Assembly: GCA_025449935.1 (NCBI GenBank)
Contig: JANWIJ010000021.1
Coordinates: forward strand, 1 to 40,285
Source of the DNA: Chitinophagaceae bacterium
GTDB lineage: Bacteria; Bacteroidota; Bacteroidia; Chitinophagales; Chitinophagaceae
DNA length: 40,285 bases
Direction of reading: 5' to 3'
Shown: positions 1 through 9,298 of the stretch, in pieces
Position numbering within the stretch: position 1 is the stretch's first letter
How the letters are laid out: the number at the start of each line of letters is the position of its first letter
Notes under the pieces: model-generated
What the model saw: only the letters and a program-made list of their open reading frames with translations
Database searches by the model: none
Told to the model about the DNA's origin: nothing
Translations under genes and position numbers: made by a program

Positions 1-1205
1 TAATATTCTTTTGTCTGGCTGTTCTCTTCATCACTCGATCCAAACCGCATCCATTTGTAATTCACATATTCTATATCGGCAGTAATAAAACCTTTTTGCC
101 GCGCTATATTTTCCACTTCCCGGAAAACATAAGCACCACTCAGGATGATCTTTCCAGGTGTATACGTGGTGTACCTGCTCCCGGTGGTTTCACTGCCGGT
201 AAATACAGAGGAGCCCACACTATCATACCCGCTGTTTGGAGCAAAGAAATTTTCCACATCCGCGGCGAGCCCTGAGTTAAAAGTTTCCCGTAGCATCAGG
301 ATATCGGGAGAATGTAATGCCAGCCCGAAACGAACATACTCTTTGGGGCGGAAAATGGCGCCGATACGAAAATTGAAACCCACACCCTTCAGCGAGAAAT
401 TTTCGCGGTAAGCCATGAAATTAAAATCATTGTTTACGTCGCCGGAAGCATCTGTTTCGCGGTAGTAAGAATTACGGTCAATCTTAACAATGGGAATGCC
501 GATACTTCCCCCCAGTAAAATCTTCTTATTCAGTTCATGACCAATACCGAGTGTAATCTCTGTAATACCACCGCTTGTTTCAGAAAGATACTCCTGGTTC
601 AGCAGGGAGGTGTTTTCGGAACGGGCAATGACCTGTTTACTGCCGCCAATAGTGGCTGTATCAACCAGGTAAGTGTATAAGGCCATTTTGGTAGGCAGCG
701 AAATGGCGAAACTGTTTAATGCCTGGTCGATCGTTAACCCGGAAGCCGCGAATTCATCGGCCAGGGATTCTGCAAAACTGCTGTAATCGTTTAAACCATT
801 GTAAGCGAGGGTTTGATTAAAGTCAGCCATTTTTGTAACTGTGATGGCGAAACTGTTCCGGTTCCTGTCACCAAAACCTCCAAATACCCAACCGGATGTG
901 CCGAGGTTGAATTTATTTTCCTTATCACCTGTATAACTGGTTCCCCGGAACTTGCTTTTCCCGGTCAGCATTTGCCATCCCGGGGTGAGAATAAAATCAG
1001 AAGTCTTAAAAAAGGCCAGCCCGGCAGGGTTTACCAGGTTGGCAGTCGCGTCTCCTCCAAGTGATGCCATGGCACCTCCTATCGCCTGGTTCCTCGCCGT
1101 TCCCTGTTGTGTTCTCCAGGAAAGACGCAGGGCTTCTTCAGGTACCTGGCTGAAAAGTTGAATGGAGGAGAATAAAACGAAAGAGAAGTATAATTTCTGT
1201 TTCAT
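1..1205 (-). CDS. OmpP1/FadL-like outer membrane protein (3' end beyond the window)
   Basis: An open frame runs leftward from an ATG at 1205 to the window edge without a stop, so 401 codons are visible and the C-terminus is missing. The protein starts with a cleavable signal peptide (MKQKLYFSFVLFSSIQLFSQ). The mature N-terminus reads ARNQAIGGAMASLGGDATAN and then NPAGLAFF, the short motif typical of OmpP1/FadL/TodX-type beta-barrels, whose N-terminal plug carries NPA. The rest alternates aromatic and polar residues as expected for strands. FadL-family porins take up hydrophobic compounds; in Bacteroidota the substrate is rarely known, so I infer only an outer membrane transport role. The family call rests on the N-terminal motif and general pattern, not on an alignment. 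Confidence 0.7.
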   Translation of the reverse strand, partial: MKQKLYFSFVLFSSIQLFSQVPEEALRLSWRTQQGTARNQAIGGAMASLGGDATANLVNPAGLAFFKTSDFILTPGWQMLTGKSKFRGTSYTGDKENKFNLGTSGWVFGGFGDRNRNSFAITVTKMADFNQTLAYNGLNDYSSFAESLADEFAASGLTIDQALNSFAISLPTKMALYTYLVDTATIGGSKQVIARSENTSLLNQEYLSETSGGITEITLGIGHELNKKILLGGSIGIPIVKIDRNSYYRETDASGDVNNDFNFMAYRENFSLKGVGFNFRIGAIFRPKEYVRFGLALHSPDILMLRETFNSGLAADVENFFAPNSGYDSVGSSVFTGSETTGSRYTTYTPGKIILSGAYVFREVENIARQKGFITADIEYVNYKWMRFGSSDEENSQTKEY

Positions 1206-1386
1206 GTGAATGTTTTTGTTTTCCTGTTAACCATAGGTAATTCGACATAAAAATATTCATCGCGTACTGGCTAAAGACAGCTGACTATTTATGTCTCCTT
1301 TCATATGCAGTATATAAGTTAGGTAATAAGATGCTGGAAACATTCCTGTTAACAATGTCTCAAAATTTATTTCCTGCAATGATCTT

Positions 1387-2100
1387 TTAATTTCTGCCGG
1401 GTCTTGTCACACTGCCACCACTGCTGCCGGAACTGCCTGAAGAACTGCCTGAGCTGGAATTGCTGGAAGAACTGGTGGAGGGGGTGTAAGTGCGGTTCGA
1501 ACTTCCCGAACTCCCTGAATTATCATTATTATTATTGTTGGAAAGAATGGTCCTGATCGTATTGCCCAGTCCTTTACCGTTATTCTTGTTATTGGAGTTA
1601 TTGTATACGGGTTTGCCACCAATTGAGCTGACCGGAGATTTGGTGTTCACATTATTGTAATTGGTATTATTATAACCAGCCAGGTTAAAACTACGGGGTC
1701 TTACAACCGGTTTGTAGGCGATCGTTTTGGGATTGCTGTAACTGTTATTACCGTAGCAGCAGCAATAGGGGTTATAAAAGTAATTCCACGAGTTGTAGGG
1801 GTTATTGTAAGAACCGTAATAATAGTTTTGGCCAAATCCATAACGCTCATAGTAATACCAGTCGTTCAGGTTATTCCAGCGGTAACGGTTGCTGACTTTC
1901 ATCCGGAGATAACGGTCATCATAATATTCATCTGAATACTGGTATTTACGGTCTTCTTCTTTTTCTGTTTGAACATATTCTTCCCGGGGTGGGGAAGGGG
2001 AATAATACACATCATCGGGGGTCTGACCGGTTTTGTAAGCTGTAGTGCAACTGGTGAAAGCTGCTGCAGAGAGTGCCAGGAGTAGAATTGAAGATTTCAT
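1387..2100 (-). CDS. Tyr/Asn-rich lipoprotein with a Ser/Gly tail
   Basis: The open frame extends to 2163, but the ATG at 2100 is the better start because it begins directly with a lipoprotein signal (MKSSILLLALSAAAFTSC, Cys18 as the lipidated residue). The product is about 237 residues. Residues 25-75 are charged and Tyr-rich (YYSPSPP, YSDEYYDDRY). A central part is dominated by Tyr, Asn and Trp, including NPYCCCYGNNSY with three adjacent cysteines. The last 50 residues are almost only Ser, Gly, Asn and Thr. No catalytic motif is visible. The low-complexity tail suggests an extended, surface or periplasmic region. I do not recognise a named family. It is divergent from proS. Confidence 0.75.
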   Translation of the reverse strand: MKSSILLLALSAAAFTSCTTAYKTGQTPDDVYYSPSPPREEYVQTEKEEDRKYQYSDEYYDDRYLRMKVSNRYRWNNLNDWYYYERYGFGQNYYYGSYNNPYNSWNYFYNPYCCCYGNNSYSNPKTIAYKPVVRPRSFNLAGYNNTNYNNVNTKSPVSSIGGKPVYNNSNNKNNGKGLGNTIRTILSNNNNNDNSGSSGSSNRTYTPSTSSSSNSSSGSSSGSSGSSGGSVTRPGRN

Positions 2101-2135
2101 GGCAAATGGTTTATTTAAGTTAAAAATGAAGTTAC

Positions 2136-2143
2136 TACTTTTG
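2136..2143 (+). promoter_or_regulatory. Possible promoter -7 element for proS
   Basis: TACTTTTG matches the Bacteroidota -7 consensus TAnnTTTG and is followed by TCCGG, as at several other promoters in this window. It lies about 160 bases before the proS ATG. The expected upstream TTTG is only approximate (ATTT), so this is tentative. Confidence 0.35.
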
Positions 2144-2305
2144 TCCGGATTTAAACGGAACACAATCGTTTGCGTTTACGCAACAAAGATTTAACCATTT
2201 AATGAATTTATTGCGCAGGCAGGTGTTAATTTATAATAAAAGTTGTGGTGGCTGCAGTCAGGCTCCTTCAACCCGGGCAGCAGCTTTATTAAAGTATTTC
2301 AAAAT

Positions 2306-3784
2306 ATGAGCAAAGAAATTACGTCAAGGGCAGCAGATTATTCGCAGTGGTACAATGACCTGGTGATAAAGGGTGAATTGGCAGATTATTCCGCAGTGAG
2401 GGGCTGCATGGTTATCAAACCCTACGGTTTTGCCCTATGGGAAAATATGCGTGATGCTCTGGACAAAATGTTCAAGGATACGGGACATGTGAATGCGTAT
2501 TTCCCCTTGTTTGTTCCAAAAAGTTTATTTGAGGCAGAAGAAAAGAATGCAGAAGGTTTTGCCAAGGAATGTGCTATCGTTACGCACTATCGTTTAATAG
2601 CAGACCCCTCCCAAAAAGGAAAATTGATGGTGGACCCGGAAGCGAAGCTGGAGGAAGAGCTGGTGATACGCCCCACCAGTGAAGCGATTATCTGGAGCAC
2701 CTATAAGAACTGGATACAGTCTTACCGGGATCTGCCCATCCTGATCAACCAGTGGGCCAATGTGGTTCGCTGGGAAATGAGAACCAGGTTGTTTTTGCGG
2801 ACGGCAGAATTTTTATGGCAGGAAGGACACACCGCCCATGCCACCCGTGCGGAAGCTATTAAAGAAACCGAAAAAATGCTGGATGTCTATGCTGATTTTG
2901 CAGAAAACTGGATGGCCCTCCCTGTTATTAAAGGAATAAAAACAGCGAATGAAAGATTTGCCGGGGCAGAAGATACCTACTGTATTGAAGCCCTGATGCA
3001 GGATGGAAAAGCGCTGCAGGCCGGCACTTCCCATTTCCTGGGCCAGAATTTTGCCAAAGCCTTTGATGTAAAATTCAGTGACAAGGAAAACAAACTTGAA
3101 TATGTGTGGGCTACAAGCTGGGGCGTAAGCACCCGGCTGGTGGGTGCATTGGTGATGGCGCACAGCGATGACCAGGGTTTGATATTACCGCCAAGAATTG
3201 CTCCCTTCCAGGTGGTTATCGTTCCTATTTATAAAGGGGATGACCAGAAAGCCCTGGTTGGAAAAAAAGCAATGGAGATCATTGGCCAGTTAAAAGCACT
3301 GGGAATACGGGTGAAGTATGATGACAATGACAATGCAAGACCAGGTTGGAAATTTGCCGAGTATGAAATGAAAGGCGTTCCCGTCAGGCTGGCGCTCGGA
3401 GCCCGTGACCTGGAGAAAAATGAAATCGAAGTGGCCCGTCGTGATACAAAGGAAAAAAGAGTGTTATCCATGGAGGGGATAGCCGTATATGTGAACGGGT
3501 TGCTTACCGAAATACAATCAGCCATGTATGATAAAGCAAAAAATTACCGCGATGAACATATTACTGCAGCCGATAACTGGGATGACTTCGTAAAACTACT
3601 GGATGATAAGGGTGGATTTATTTCAGCCCATTGGGATGGAAGCCCCGAAACGGAAGAAGCCATCAAGGACAAGACCAAAGCGACCATCCGCTGTATCCCG
3701 CTGCGTAACAAGGAGGAAGAAGGGAAGTGTATATTGACAGGAAAGCCTTCGTCGCAACGGGTATTATTTGCACGGGCTTATTAA
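2306..3784 (+). CDS. proS: Prolyl-tRNA synthetase, eukaryote/archaeal-like type
   Basis: The enzyme charges tRNA-Pro with proline in the cytoplasm. I chose the ATG at 2306 ([20 protein letters not shown]) over an in-frame extension to 2243, because the N-terminus then matches the family; this gives 492 residues. Class II motifs are present: RPTSE at about residues 122-126 and motif 2 from about 155 ([22 protein letters not shown]). There is no insertion large enough for the bacterial INS editing domain. The C-terminus has the extra domain of the eukaryote/archaeal type and ends [14 protein letters not shown] with a terminal Tyr. Bacteroidota commonly carry this type. It stands alone; the next gene has its own likely promoter. 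Confidence 0.96.
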   Translation: MSKEITSRAADYSQWYNDLVIKGELADYSAVRGCMVIKPYGFALWENMRDALDKMFKDTGHVNAYFPLFVPKSLFEAEEKNAEGFAKECAIVTHYRLIADPSQKGKLMVDPEAKLEEELVIRPTSEAIIWSTYKNWIQSYRDLPILINQWANVVRWEMRTRLFLRTAEFLWQEGHTAHATRAEAIKETEKMLDVYADFAENWMALPVIKGIKTANERFAGAEDTYCIEALMQDGKALQAGTSHFLGQNFAKAFDVKFSDKENKLEYVWATSWGVSTRLVGALVMAHSDDQGLILPPRIAPFQVVIVPIYKGDDQKALVGKKAMEIIGQLKALGIRVKYDDNDNARPGWKFAEYEMKGVPVRLALGARDLEKNEIEVARRDTKEKRVLSMEGIAVYVNGLLTEIQSAMYDKAKNYRDEHITAADNWDDFVKLLDDKGGFISAHWDGSPETEEAIKDKTKATIRCIPLRNKEEEGKCILTGKPSSQRVLFARAY

Positions 3785-3798
3785 TGTGCAAAACAAAA

Positions 3799-3829
3799 TT
3801 TGCATAACCGGCAAAGGCTGGTATATTTA
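3799..3829 (+). promoter_or_regulatory. Likely promoter of the DUF5362-like gene
   Basis: TTTG at 3799-3802 is followed after exactly 19 bases by TATATTTA at 3822-3829, one base off the TAnnTTTG consensus. It lies 30 bases before the ATG at 3860. Confidence 0.45.
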
Positions 3830-3859
3830 TTTCAATAAAACACCAAAATCAACTTTATT

Positions 3860-4315
3860 ATGGAACAAAATCAAAACACATCATTATTTCAGCTGAACCT
3901 TGATGCGCAAAACAGTTATACGTTGCGCAGTGCCGCTTCCTGGGCCAGGATTCTTGGCATAGTGGGTATGATACTGGGAGGCCTTTTTATTGTGATGGGC
4001 ATCATCGTACAACAGGCAGTGAGCCGGTATGGCGGCGCGGAAATAGACACCTATCGCGGTTCCGGACTCAGCGCCAGCTCGATAGGCAACCTGGGCCTGG
4101 CCGTTTATATGATCATGGGATTGATCTGTGTCATTAGTTCCATTTTTGCACTCAATGCTGGGAACAAGATAAGCCGCGGATTAAAAGCCAATGACCAGGC
4201 TACCCTGAATGCAGGGTTTGCCGGTGCCCGCAATTATTTTGCCTTTTGGGCCATCATGATCATCCTGATGTTGCTGCTGGTATTGATCAGTCTCCTGGGC
4301 AGCCTGAATAATTAA
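3860..4315 (+). CDS. Small two-to-three-helix membrane protein, DUF5362-like
   Basis: The 151-residue protein has a polar N-terminus (MEQNQNTSLFQLNLDAQNSY), then hydrophobic segments at about residues 30-52, 75-98 and 126-147. The motif SAASWARILGIVGMILGGLFIVMG precedes a polar loop, and the sequence between helices 2 and 3 reads NAGNKISRGLKANDQATLNAGF. I recall this pattern from DUF5362, a Bacteroidota membrane family of unknown function, but could not check it. A strong rho-independent terminator follows immediately, so it is probably transcribed as a single gene from the promoter at 3799-3829. Confidence 0.7.
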   Translation: MEQNQNTSLFQLNLDAQNSYTLRSAASWARILGIVGMILGGLFIVMGIIVQQAVSRYGGAEIDTYRGSGLSASSIGNLGLAVYMIMGLICVISSIFALNAGNKISRGLKANDQATLNAGFAGARNYFAFWAIMIILMLLLVLISLLGSLNN

Positions 4316-4333
4316 GAAACTTATTTTTTTTTC

Positions 4334-4360
4334 AAACCCCGCGGTCATCGCGGGGTTTTT
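4334..4360 (+). terminator. Rho-independent terminator after the DUF5362-like gene
   Basis: A perfect 10-bp stem (AAACCCCGCG with CGCGGGGTTT, loop GTCAT) is followed by a T run on the + strand. On the other strand the hairpin is followed by A residues, so it acts only rightward. Its T run overlaps the stop codon of the convergent RDD gene. Confidence 0.85.
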
Positions 4361-5174
4361 ATTTTACCGACAGGTAATTATAATCTTTCAGTAATACATC
4401 CAGGAAGTCAAAAGGCGCCATCGGTGATTCTATCTTAAGATGTGCTTTGATTTTGGCGCCTGCGGTTTCGGCCATCGTAAAATCTCCTTTTCGCCGGGCT
4501 GTTTCCAGGATGCTTTTGATGGCGTTGATATCCTTATCACTCAGCTGCATGATCTGCGGGAAAGAAGGTATATAGTTATCGGCTACTTCCATGAATACCG
4601 TATCCTCAATATTCTCACTTTTATTGATCCGGATGATAATGGTTTTTGCCAGGATATCGCCAATACGCTGCCCTTTCCTGGAGGAAACCACCAGGGCAAT
4701 ATCCGCAAAAAAATAAGCGATCACGACAATGATCAGGAATGCAGATTCAGTCTCATTTCCCATGCTTTTATGCTGCAGTCCGATCAGCAGAATGATCAGG
4801 AACCAGGTTTCGCGCAACAGCCACCGGATCAGAAACTGGCTGATACTGGCTTTGCCGCCATTTTCATCAACCACCCGCAGCGCCGTGATCTTTTTCCCGA
4901 CACTCTGCCCATTCATCGTTATTTCCAGTATCAGATGGTAACTGAGAATGGGCACAAGGATCAGCACAATGGCCACCCATTGAACGTTATATTGGTCATC
5001 AATATCCCAGACATCGTTTCCCTGGAATGCCGCATTTAAAATGGCGACGGCTATCTTGTAATAAAAAAACTGGACAAGGAAGTCAATAAGCAGCGACAGG
5101 AACCTCCTGTAAAACTCGGGTATCTCGAACTCGACATCTATATTGAAATTAGTAGGAACCTTTATGACCGACAT
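4359..5174 (-). CDS. RDD-family membrane protein
   Basis: The 271-residue integral membrane protein carries the RDD domain at about residues 20-165. YRRFLSLLIDFLVQFF provides the Arg and Asp of the first helix, a central helix follows, and then NGQSVGKKITALRVVDENGG and RWLLRETWF. RDD proteins are small membrane proteins with proposed transporter or ion-handling roles; the function here is unknown. The last 80 residues form a soluble tail (ADNYIPSFPQIMQLSDKDIN...). It is divergent from the SpoIIM/MoxR operon, an arrangement common in Bacteroidota, which suggests a functional link with that cluster. It is convergent with the preceding gene. Confidence 0.88.
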   Translation of the reverse strand: MSVIKVPTNFNIDVEFEIPEFYRRFLSLLIDFLVQFFYYKIAVAILNAAFQGNDVWDIDDQYNVQWVAIVLILVPILSYHLILEITMNGQSVGKKITALRVVDENGGKASISQFLIRWLLRETWFLIILLIGLQHKSMGNETESAFLIIVVIAYFFADIALVVSSRKGQRIGDILAKTIIIRINKSENIEDTVFMEVADNYIPSFPQIMQLSDKDINAIKSILETARRKGDFTMAETAGAKIKAHLKIESPMAPFDFLDVLLKDYNYLSVK

Positions 5175-5277
5175 GAACCGGGATTTTGAAGCTGGTAAAT
5201 TAGGTTTTTTACCTTAATATTTTCTTTAGGGTTTCCCTTTTGTAAAAAACAGTATTTTACAGCGTAAATATTTTTTT

Positions 5278-6246
5278 TTGAGGGAAGCTTTGTTCATAAA
5301 GAAAAATAAGGACCGCTGGTTAAAAAACCAGCACACGTCTACCAGCGATCCGGATGAAATGGCCGCGGAGTTTACCCAACTCGTGGATGACCTCGCCTAT
5401 GCCAAGACTTTTTACCCCTCAGGCCGCGTTACTGATTTCATTAACGCACAGGCAGCAAAGATTTACCTGGATGTCTATAAAAACCGCAAAGAAGACTCCA
5501 ACCGGCTCATCACTTTCTGGAAATATGATTTACCCCTCACGATCCGGAAACATCATGGGGTGATTTTATTTGCCTTTGTTTTTTTCTGTATTTTTTTCTG
5601 CATCGGTTTTTTTACCTCGCAGCAGGATGATGAAGTGGCCCGGGGTATCCTCGGAGACTGGTACATGGACCATACGCAGGATAACATTGATAAAGGAAAC
5701 CCGTTCGGTATCTACGAACACGGCAGCTCCTTTTTAAGCTGGCTGGGAATTATGGTCAATAATATTGCCGTGTCCTTGCGCATGTTTGCATCCGGCATTG
5801 TATTAGGTATCCCATGTTTGTACGACCTGGCACAGACTTCAGTGATGGTGGGGGTCTTTGACCAGTTTTTTGCATCACGTGGATTGGGGGTCGATTTCTG
5901 GATGGTTGTATTTGTTCACGGCACACTCGAAATAACGGCCATCATACTGGCTGGAGCGGCCGGCCTGGTATTGGGAAAAAGTTTTCTTTTCCCGGGCACG
6001 ATCAAAAGAATTGATTCATTAAAGCAGGGCGCTAAAGACGGTGTGAAAATTATCGTGGGGCTTTTGCCGGTATTTGCCCTTGCGGCCTTCTTTGAAGGGT
6101 TTATCACCCGGCTATACAACAACCTTTCTTTTTTGACAACAGCCATATTTGGTTTGTCAGTGCTGTTTGTCATCTGGTATTTTATCATTTATCCTGTTCG
6201 GCTGGGCAAAAGACTGTCCGTGCAGTTAAACGAGGAGGAAGTATAG
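5278..6246 (+). CDS. SpoIIM (DUF95) family membrane protein, TTG start
   Basis: The 322-residue protein belongs to the stage II sporulation protein M family, which is widespread in non-sporulating bacteria next to MoxR/DUF58 genes. The start is a TTG: an in-frame stop lies at 5227 and no ATG or GTG comes before it, while MREALFIKKNKDRWLKNQ matches the usual N-terminus of the family. The first about 95 residues are soluble; hydrophobic segments follow at about 97-118, 155-190, 208-245, 255-275 and 283-303. It opens the operon with the four genes downstream. Its molecular role is unknown; the family is predicted to act in the membrane together with the MoxR ATPase system. Confidence 0.88.
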   Translation: MREALFIKKNKDRWLKNQHTSTSDPDEMAAEFTQLVDDLAYAKTFYPSGRVTDFINAQAAKIYLDVYKNRKEDSNRLITFWKYDLPLTIRKHHGVILFAFVFFCIFFCIGFFTSQQDDEVARGILGDWYMDHTQDNIDKGNPFGIYEHGSSFLSWLGIMVNNIAVSLRMFASGIVLGIPCLYDLAQTSVMVGVFDQFFASRGLGVDFWMVVFVHGTLEITAIILAGAAGLVLGKSFLFPGTIKRIDSLKQGAKDGVKIIVGLLPVFALAAFFEGFITRLYNNLSFLTTAIFGLSVLFVIWYFIIYPVRLGKRLSVQLNEEEV

Positions 6247-6255
6247 TTGAAGCGG

Positions 6256-7023
6256 ATGCTGAATAAAAGAAAATACCTGGCCGGGATACGGCATGCAATA
6301 GCGGTTTTCGTTTTATTGCTGTTTTGCAGTATGCTTTATGCCCAGCCGGCGGAAAATGGCCAGCCCGGGGAGGAGAATACCGGAAACCATTTTTTTGAAA
6401 AAAAGCAGGAAAATAATCCCGTGCTAAACAAGCGGGATATACCCGATAGTTATTTAAGGGAGTTAAAAGACCAGGATGCTTTCTGGTATGCGGATAAAAT
6501 TTCTAAAAAAGATAGTAAGATCCGTGAACAGCAGGCGGCGGAGCCCTATGTCCCGATCAGCAAACGTACCTGGTTTCAAACGCTTTTGTGGCTGCTCATC
6601 CTCGGTGGATTTGCAGGCGTGATCACCTGGTTCCTGGCAGAAAACCGCGTAGGTCTGTTTAATAAGAAAAGCAGGGAGACAGGAGTAACTTCAGAAGATA
6701 TAAGCGAGGATATATTTGCCATTAATTACCAGAAAGAAATTGATAAGGCCCTGCAGCAGGGAAATTACAGGTTGGGAGTCAGGCTGATGTTTTTACGATT
6801 ACTGAAAAACATGGCCGAAAAAGACATAATTAACTACAAGCAGGATAAGACAAATCTTGATTATCTCCTGGAACTTCATCCTACCGCATACTATAATAAT
6901 TTTTTCCGGGTAGCCCGAAACTATGAATATAGCTGGTATGGCCAGTTTGACGTAAACCGGGATGCCTACGGAATAATAAAAAAAGATTTTGACCAGTTAG
7001 AAAGACTGTTGTACAAACTGTGA
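6256..7023 (+). CDS. Membrane protein with a DUF4129-like C-terminal domain
   Basis: A TTG at 6247 is possible, but the ATG at 6256 leaves a 9-base gap after the preceding stop and begins a normal signal/anchor (MLNKRKYLAGIRHAIAVFVLLLFCSML). The product is 255 residues: an N-terminal signal, a polar periplasmic stretch, one membrane helix at about residues 108-126 (TLLWLLILGGFAGVITWFL), then a cytoplasmic helical domain. That domain contains ALQQGNYRLGVRLMFLRLLKNM and NFFRVARNYEYSWYGQFDV. This resembles the DUF4129 domain usually found beside MoxR and DUF58 genes. Its stop overlaps the start of the next gene by four bases (GTGA), indicating translational coupling. Confidence 0.8.
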   Translation: MLNKRKYLAGIRHAIAVFVLLLFCSMLYAQPAENGQPGEENTGNHFFEKKQENNPVLNKRDIPDSYLRELKDQDAFWYADKISKKDSKIREQQAAEPYVPISKRTWFQTLLWLLILGGFAGVITWFLAENRVGLFNKKSRETGVTSEDISEDIFAINYQKEIDKALQQGNYRLGVRLMFLRLLKNMAEKDIINYKQDKTNLDYLLELHPTAYYNNFFRVARNYEYSWYGQFDVNRDAYGIIKKDFDQLERLLYKL

Positions 7024-8246
7024 AAAAATACATACCATATATCCTGATCGTGATATTGGGGGCAGCCATTATTACCTTATTTATAACAGGCGGGAACCAG
7101 CGAAAAAATAAACTGGATGAACGGCTTTCGCTGCGGAAAAAAGACAAGCTGCCTTATGGAACCTATGTTGCGTACAGCACCCTGCCCTACCTGTTTCCCG
7201 GGGCAGAGATTACGGTAAACAAACAGTCGCCGGGAACCTGGGAAACTTTATCACCCGCGGAGCCCAACCAGTTATTGATGATTGTATCCAGCCGCTTTGG
7301 GGCGGATGAAGATGAGATTACCAAGTTGATTGAATTTGCAAGGAACGGGAACGATGTATTTATCAGTTCAGTATTCCTGTCTGCCGCGGCGGATGATATG
7401 TTTGATTTTAACAGCAGCGCCTATGAGCTGGCGAATTTAAACGTAAAGCAATTGGATGAAAACCTCCGCTTTACCCTCAGCGACCCTCCTTTCCCGCAAC
7501 AACCGGAATACACTTACCCGGGCAGAACGTTCAGTTCTTATTATACAGGGTTTGATACTGCTACTTCCCGGGTACTTGGTTTCGACGTCGTGGGCCGCCC
7601 TAACTTTATTCACCTGAAAACCGGGAAAGGAAATTTCTTTATACACCTGGAACCGCTGGCATTCAGTAATTACTTCCTGCTGCATAAAAAGAATATGGAG
7701 TTTTATGAGCAGGCCATGTCCCTGGTGCGGCCGGGGATCAAAAAAATCACCTGGGACGAATATTACCGGAATAAAAAGGAAAAACAGGAACGACCCGGGA
7801 AAAAAGATGGCTGGTTAAGTGTGTTATTCCGCTACCCGGCTTTTAAAGCGGCGTTGCTTACGGCTATTTTTACGTTGCTGGTGTATGTGCTGATGGAAAT
7901 GCGGAGGAAGCAACGGGCCATACCGGTATTAAAAAAACCAAAAAATGAATCCCTTGATTTTGTCAAAACAATCGGTCGTTTATATTATGAGAAAGGGGAT
8001 CACCGGAATCTTTGCCGCAAAATGGCTGCCTATTTCCTGGAGCATGTCAGGAACAAGTATAAATTATTAACCGGCACACTGGATGAAGAGTTTATCAAAA
8101 ACCTGCATTATAAATCCGGGGTGGGGCAGGAAGAGATCGGGGAGATAGTTTCCATTATTAAAAACCTGGACCTGGCAGAGACGATCTCCCCTGAACAGTT
8201 GACCGGTTTTCATAAACGATTAGAATCATTTTATAAAAAAACATAA
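7020..8246 (+). CDS. DUF4350-domain membrane protein, GTG start
   Basis: The start GTG at 7020 shares four bases with the stop of the gene before it, and no suitable ATG lies nearby. The 408-residue product has an N-terminal membrane helix (YIPYILIVILGAAIITLFITGG). A DUF4350 domain at about residues 35-230 follows (LPYGTYVAYSTLPYLFP; SRFGADEDEITKLIEFARNGNDVFISS), then a second helix at about 275-295 (ALLTAIFTLLVYVLMEM) and a cytoplasmic helical tail. DUF4350 resembles the GATase-like fold that holds the loops of these membrane proteins; no enzyme activity is known. Only two bases separate its stop from the MoxR start. Confidence 0.85.
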   Translation: MKKYIPYILIVILGAAIITLFITGGNQRKNKLDERLSLRKKDKLPYGTYVAYSTLPYLFPGAEITVNKQSPGTWETLSPAEPNQLLMIVSSRFGADEDEITKLIEFARNGNDVFISSVFLSAAADDMFDFNSSAYELANLNVKQLDENLRFTLSDPPFPQQPEYTYPGRTFSSYYTGFDTATSRVLGFDVVGRPNFIHLKTGKGNFFIHLEPLAFSNYFLLHKKNMEFYEQAMSLVRPGIKKITWDEYYRNKKEKQERPGKKDGWLSVLFRYPAFKAALLTAIFTLLVYVLMEMRRKQRAIPVLKKPKNESLDFVKTIGRLYYEKGDHRNLCRKMAAYFLEHVRNKYKLLTGTLDEEFIKNLHYKSGVGQEEIGEIVSIIKNLDLAETISPEQLTGFHKRLESFYKKT

Positions 8247-8248
8247 AC

Positions 8249-9226
8249 ATGGAAGAACAAATTTTCCAGCCGCGTACCGACCTGTCAGCCTTGAATGAAG
8301 CCGTCTCATCCATCCGGAACGAGATCAGGAAAATCATCGTAGGGCAGGATGAAATGGTAAAACTGATCATTGCGGCACTATTGGCTGACGGGCATGTATT
8401 GATTGAAGGGGTGCCGGGCGTGGCAAAAACACTGACGGCTAAACTGGTATCAAAAAGTGTGAGTACCGGTTTTTCACGGATCCAGTTTACGCCTGACCTG
8501 ATGCCATCCGATGTATTGGGTACTCCTGTTTTTAACCCGAAGGAAGCCAGTTTTGAATTTAAGAAGGGCCCCGTCTTCAGCAATATCGTGCTGGTAGATG
8601 AGATCAACCGTGCTCCCGCCAAAACACAATCTGCTTTGCTGGAGGTCATGGAAGAAAGACAGGCAACAGTGGATGGAAAAACCTATTTCATGCCTGCTCC
8701 ATTTATGGTGCTGGCTACACAGAACCCCGTTGAACAGGAAGGTACTTACCGCCTGCCGGAAGCACAACTCGACAGGTTCCTTTTTAAAGTGATCGTTCCT
8801 TACCCGAGCGAGACAGAAGAAGCGATGATTCTGGCCCAGTTTCACGCCATGGGTAATACTTCTGCCATGGAAATGATTCAACCGGTGCTCGGAGCGCAGC
8901 AGGTGATCGCCCTGAAGCAGCAGATAAAGACACAGCTTATCGAAGAAAAATTATTACACTTCATTGCCAGGCTCATTCACCAGACAAGAAATCACAAGTC
9001 CATTTATCTCGGGGCATCTCCCCGCGCCTCCCTGGCTATCATGAATGCGTCCAAAGCCATGGCAGCGATGCAGGGTCGTGATTTTGTGACACCGGAGGAT
9101 ATTCTGTCCGTAATTCCCCCGGTATTAAGACACCGGATCATTCTTTCACCGGATAAGGAAATGGAAGGTATTTCCGAGGATGACGTAATAAAGCAGATTA
9201 TCCAGGGCATGGACGTTCCGAGGTAA
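8249..9226 (+). CDS. MoxR-family AAA+ ATPase
   Basis: The 325-residue protein is a complete MoxR ATPase. The Walker A motif GVPGVAKT lies at residues 54-61, Walker B LVDEINRAPAKTQ starts near residue 115, and sensor 1 reads LATQNPVEQEGTYRLPEAQLDRF. The C-terminal lid contains LGASPRASLAIMNASKAMAAMQGRDFVTPEDI. MoxR ATPases act as chaperones, often with vWA- or DUF58-type partners, in activating enzyme complexes or in stress responses. Here the partner is the DUF58 protein encoded next. It is translated closely behind the DUF4350 gene and ahead of a 128-base gap containing heptad repeats. Confidence 0.95.
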   Translation: MEEQIFQPRTDLSALNEAVSSIRNEIRKIIVGQDEMVKLIIAALLADGHVLIEGVPGVAKTLTAKLVSKSVSTGFSRIQFTPDLMPSDVLGTPVFNPKEASFEFKKGPVFSNIVLVDEINRAPAKTQSALLEVMEERQATVDGKTYFMPAPFMVLATQNPVEQEGTYRLPEAQLDRFLFKVIVPYPSETEEAMILAQFHAMGNTSAMEMIQPVLGAQQVIALKQQIKTQLIEEKLLHFIARLIHQTRNHKSIYLGASPRASLAIMNASKAMAAMQGRDFVTPEDILSVIPPVLRHRIILSPDKEMEGISEDDVIKQIIQGMDVPR

Positions 9227-9298
9227 AGAAGTTCATGGTTCGTGTAACCGGTTGCAAAATGATTACTAAACTATTGATTCGGAATAACTGTATTTCCA

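Noticed and set aside
2813-3163. Open frame antisense to proS
   Set aside because: It is a shadow of a strongly conserved gene and its translation shows no domain.
3787-3804. TGCAAA/TTTGCA inverted repeat just after proS as a terminator
   Set aside because: The stem is AT-rich with only six pairs and is not followed by a T run; part of it serves as the -33 element of the next gene.
4440-5039. A 199-codon open frame antisense to the RDD gene
   Set aside because: It lies entirely opposite a well-supported membrane protein gene; its translation has no recognisable domain and looks like a reverse-strand shadow.
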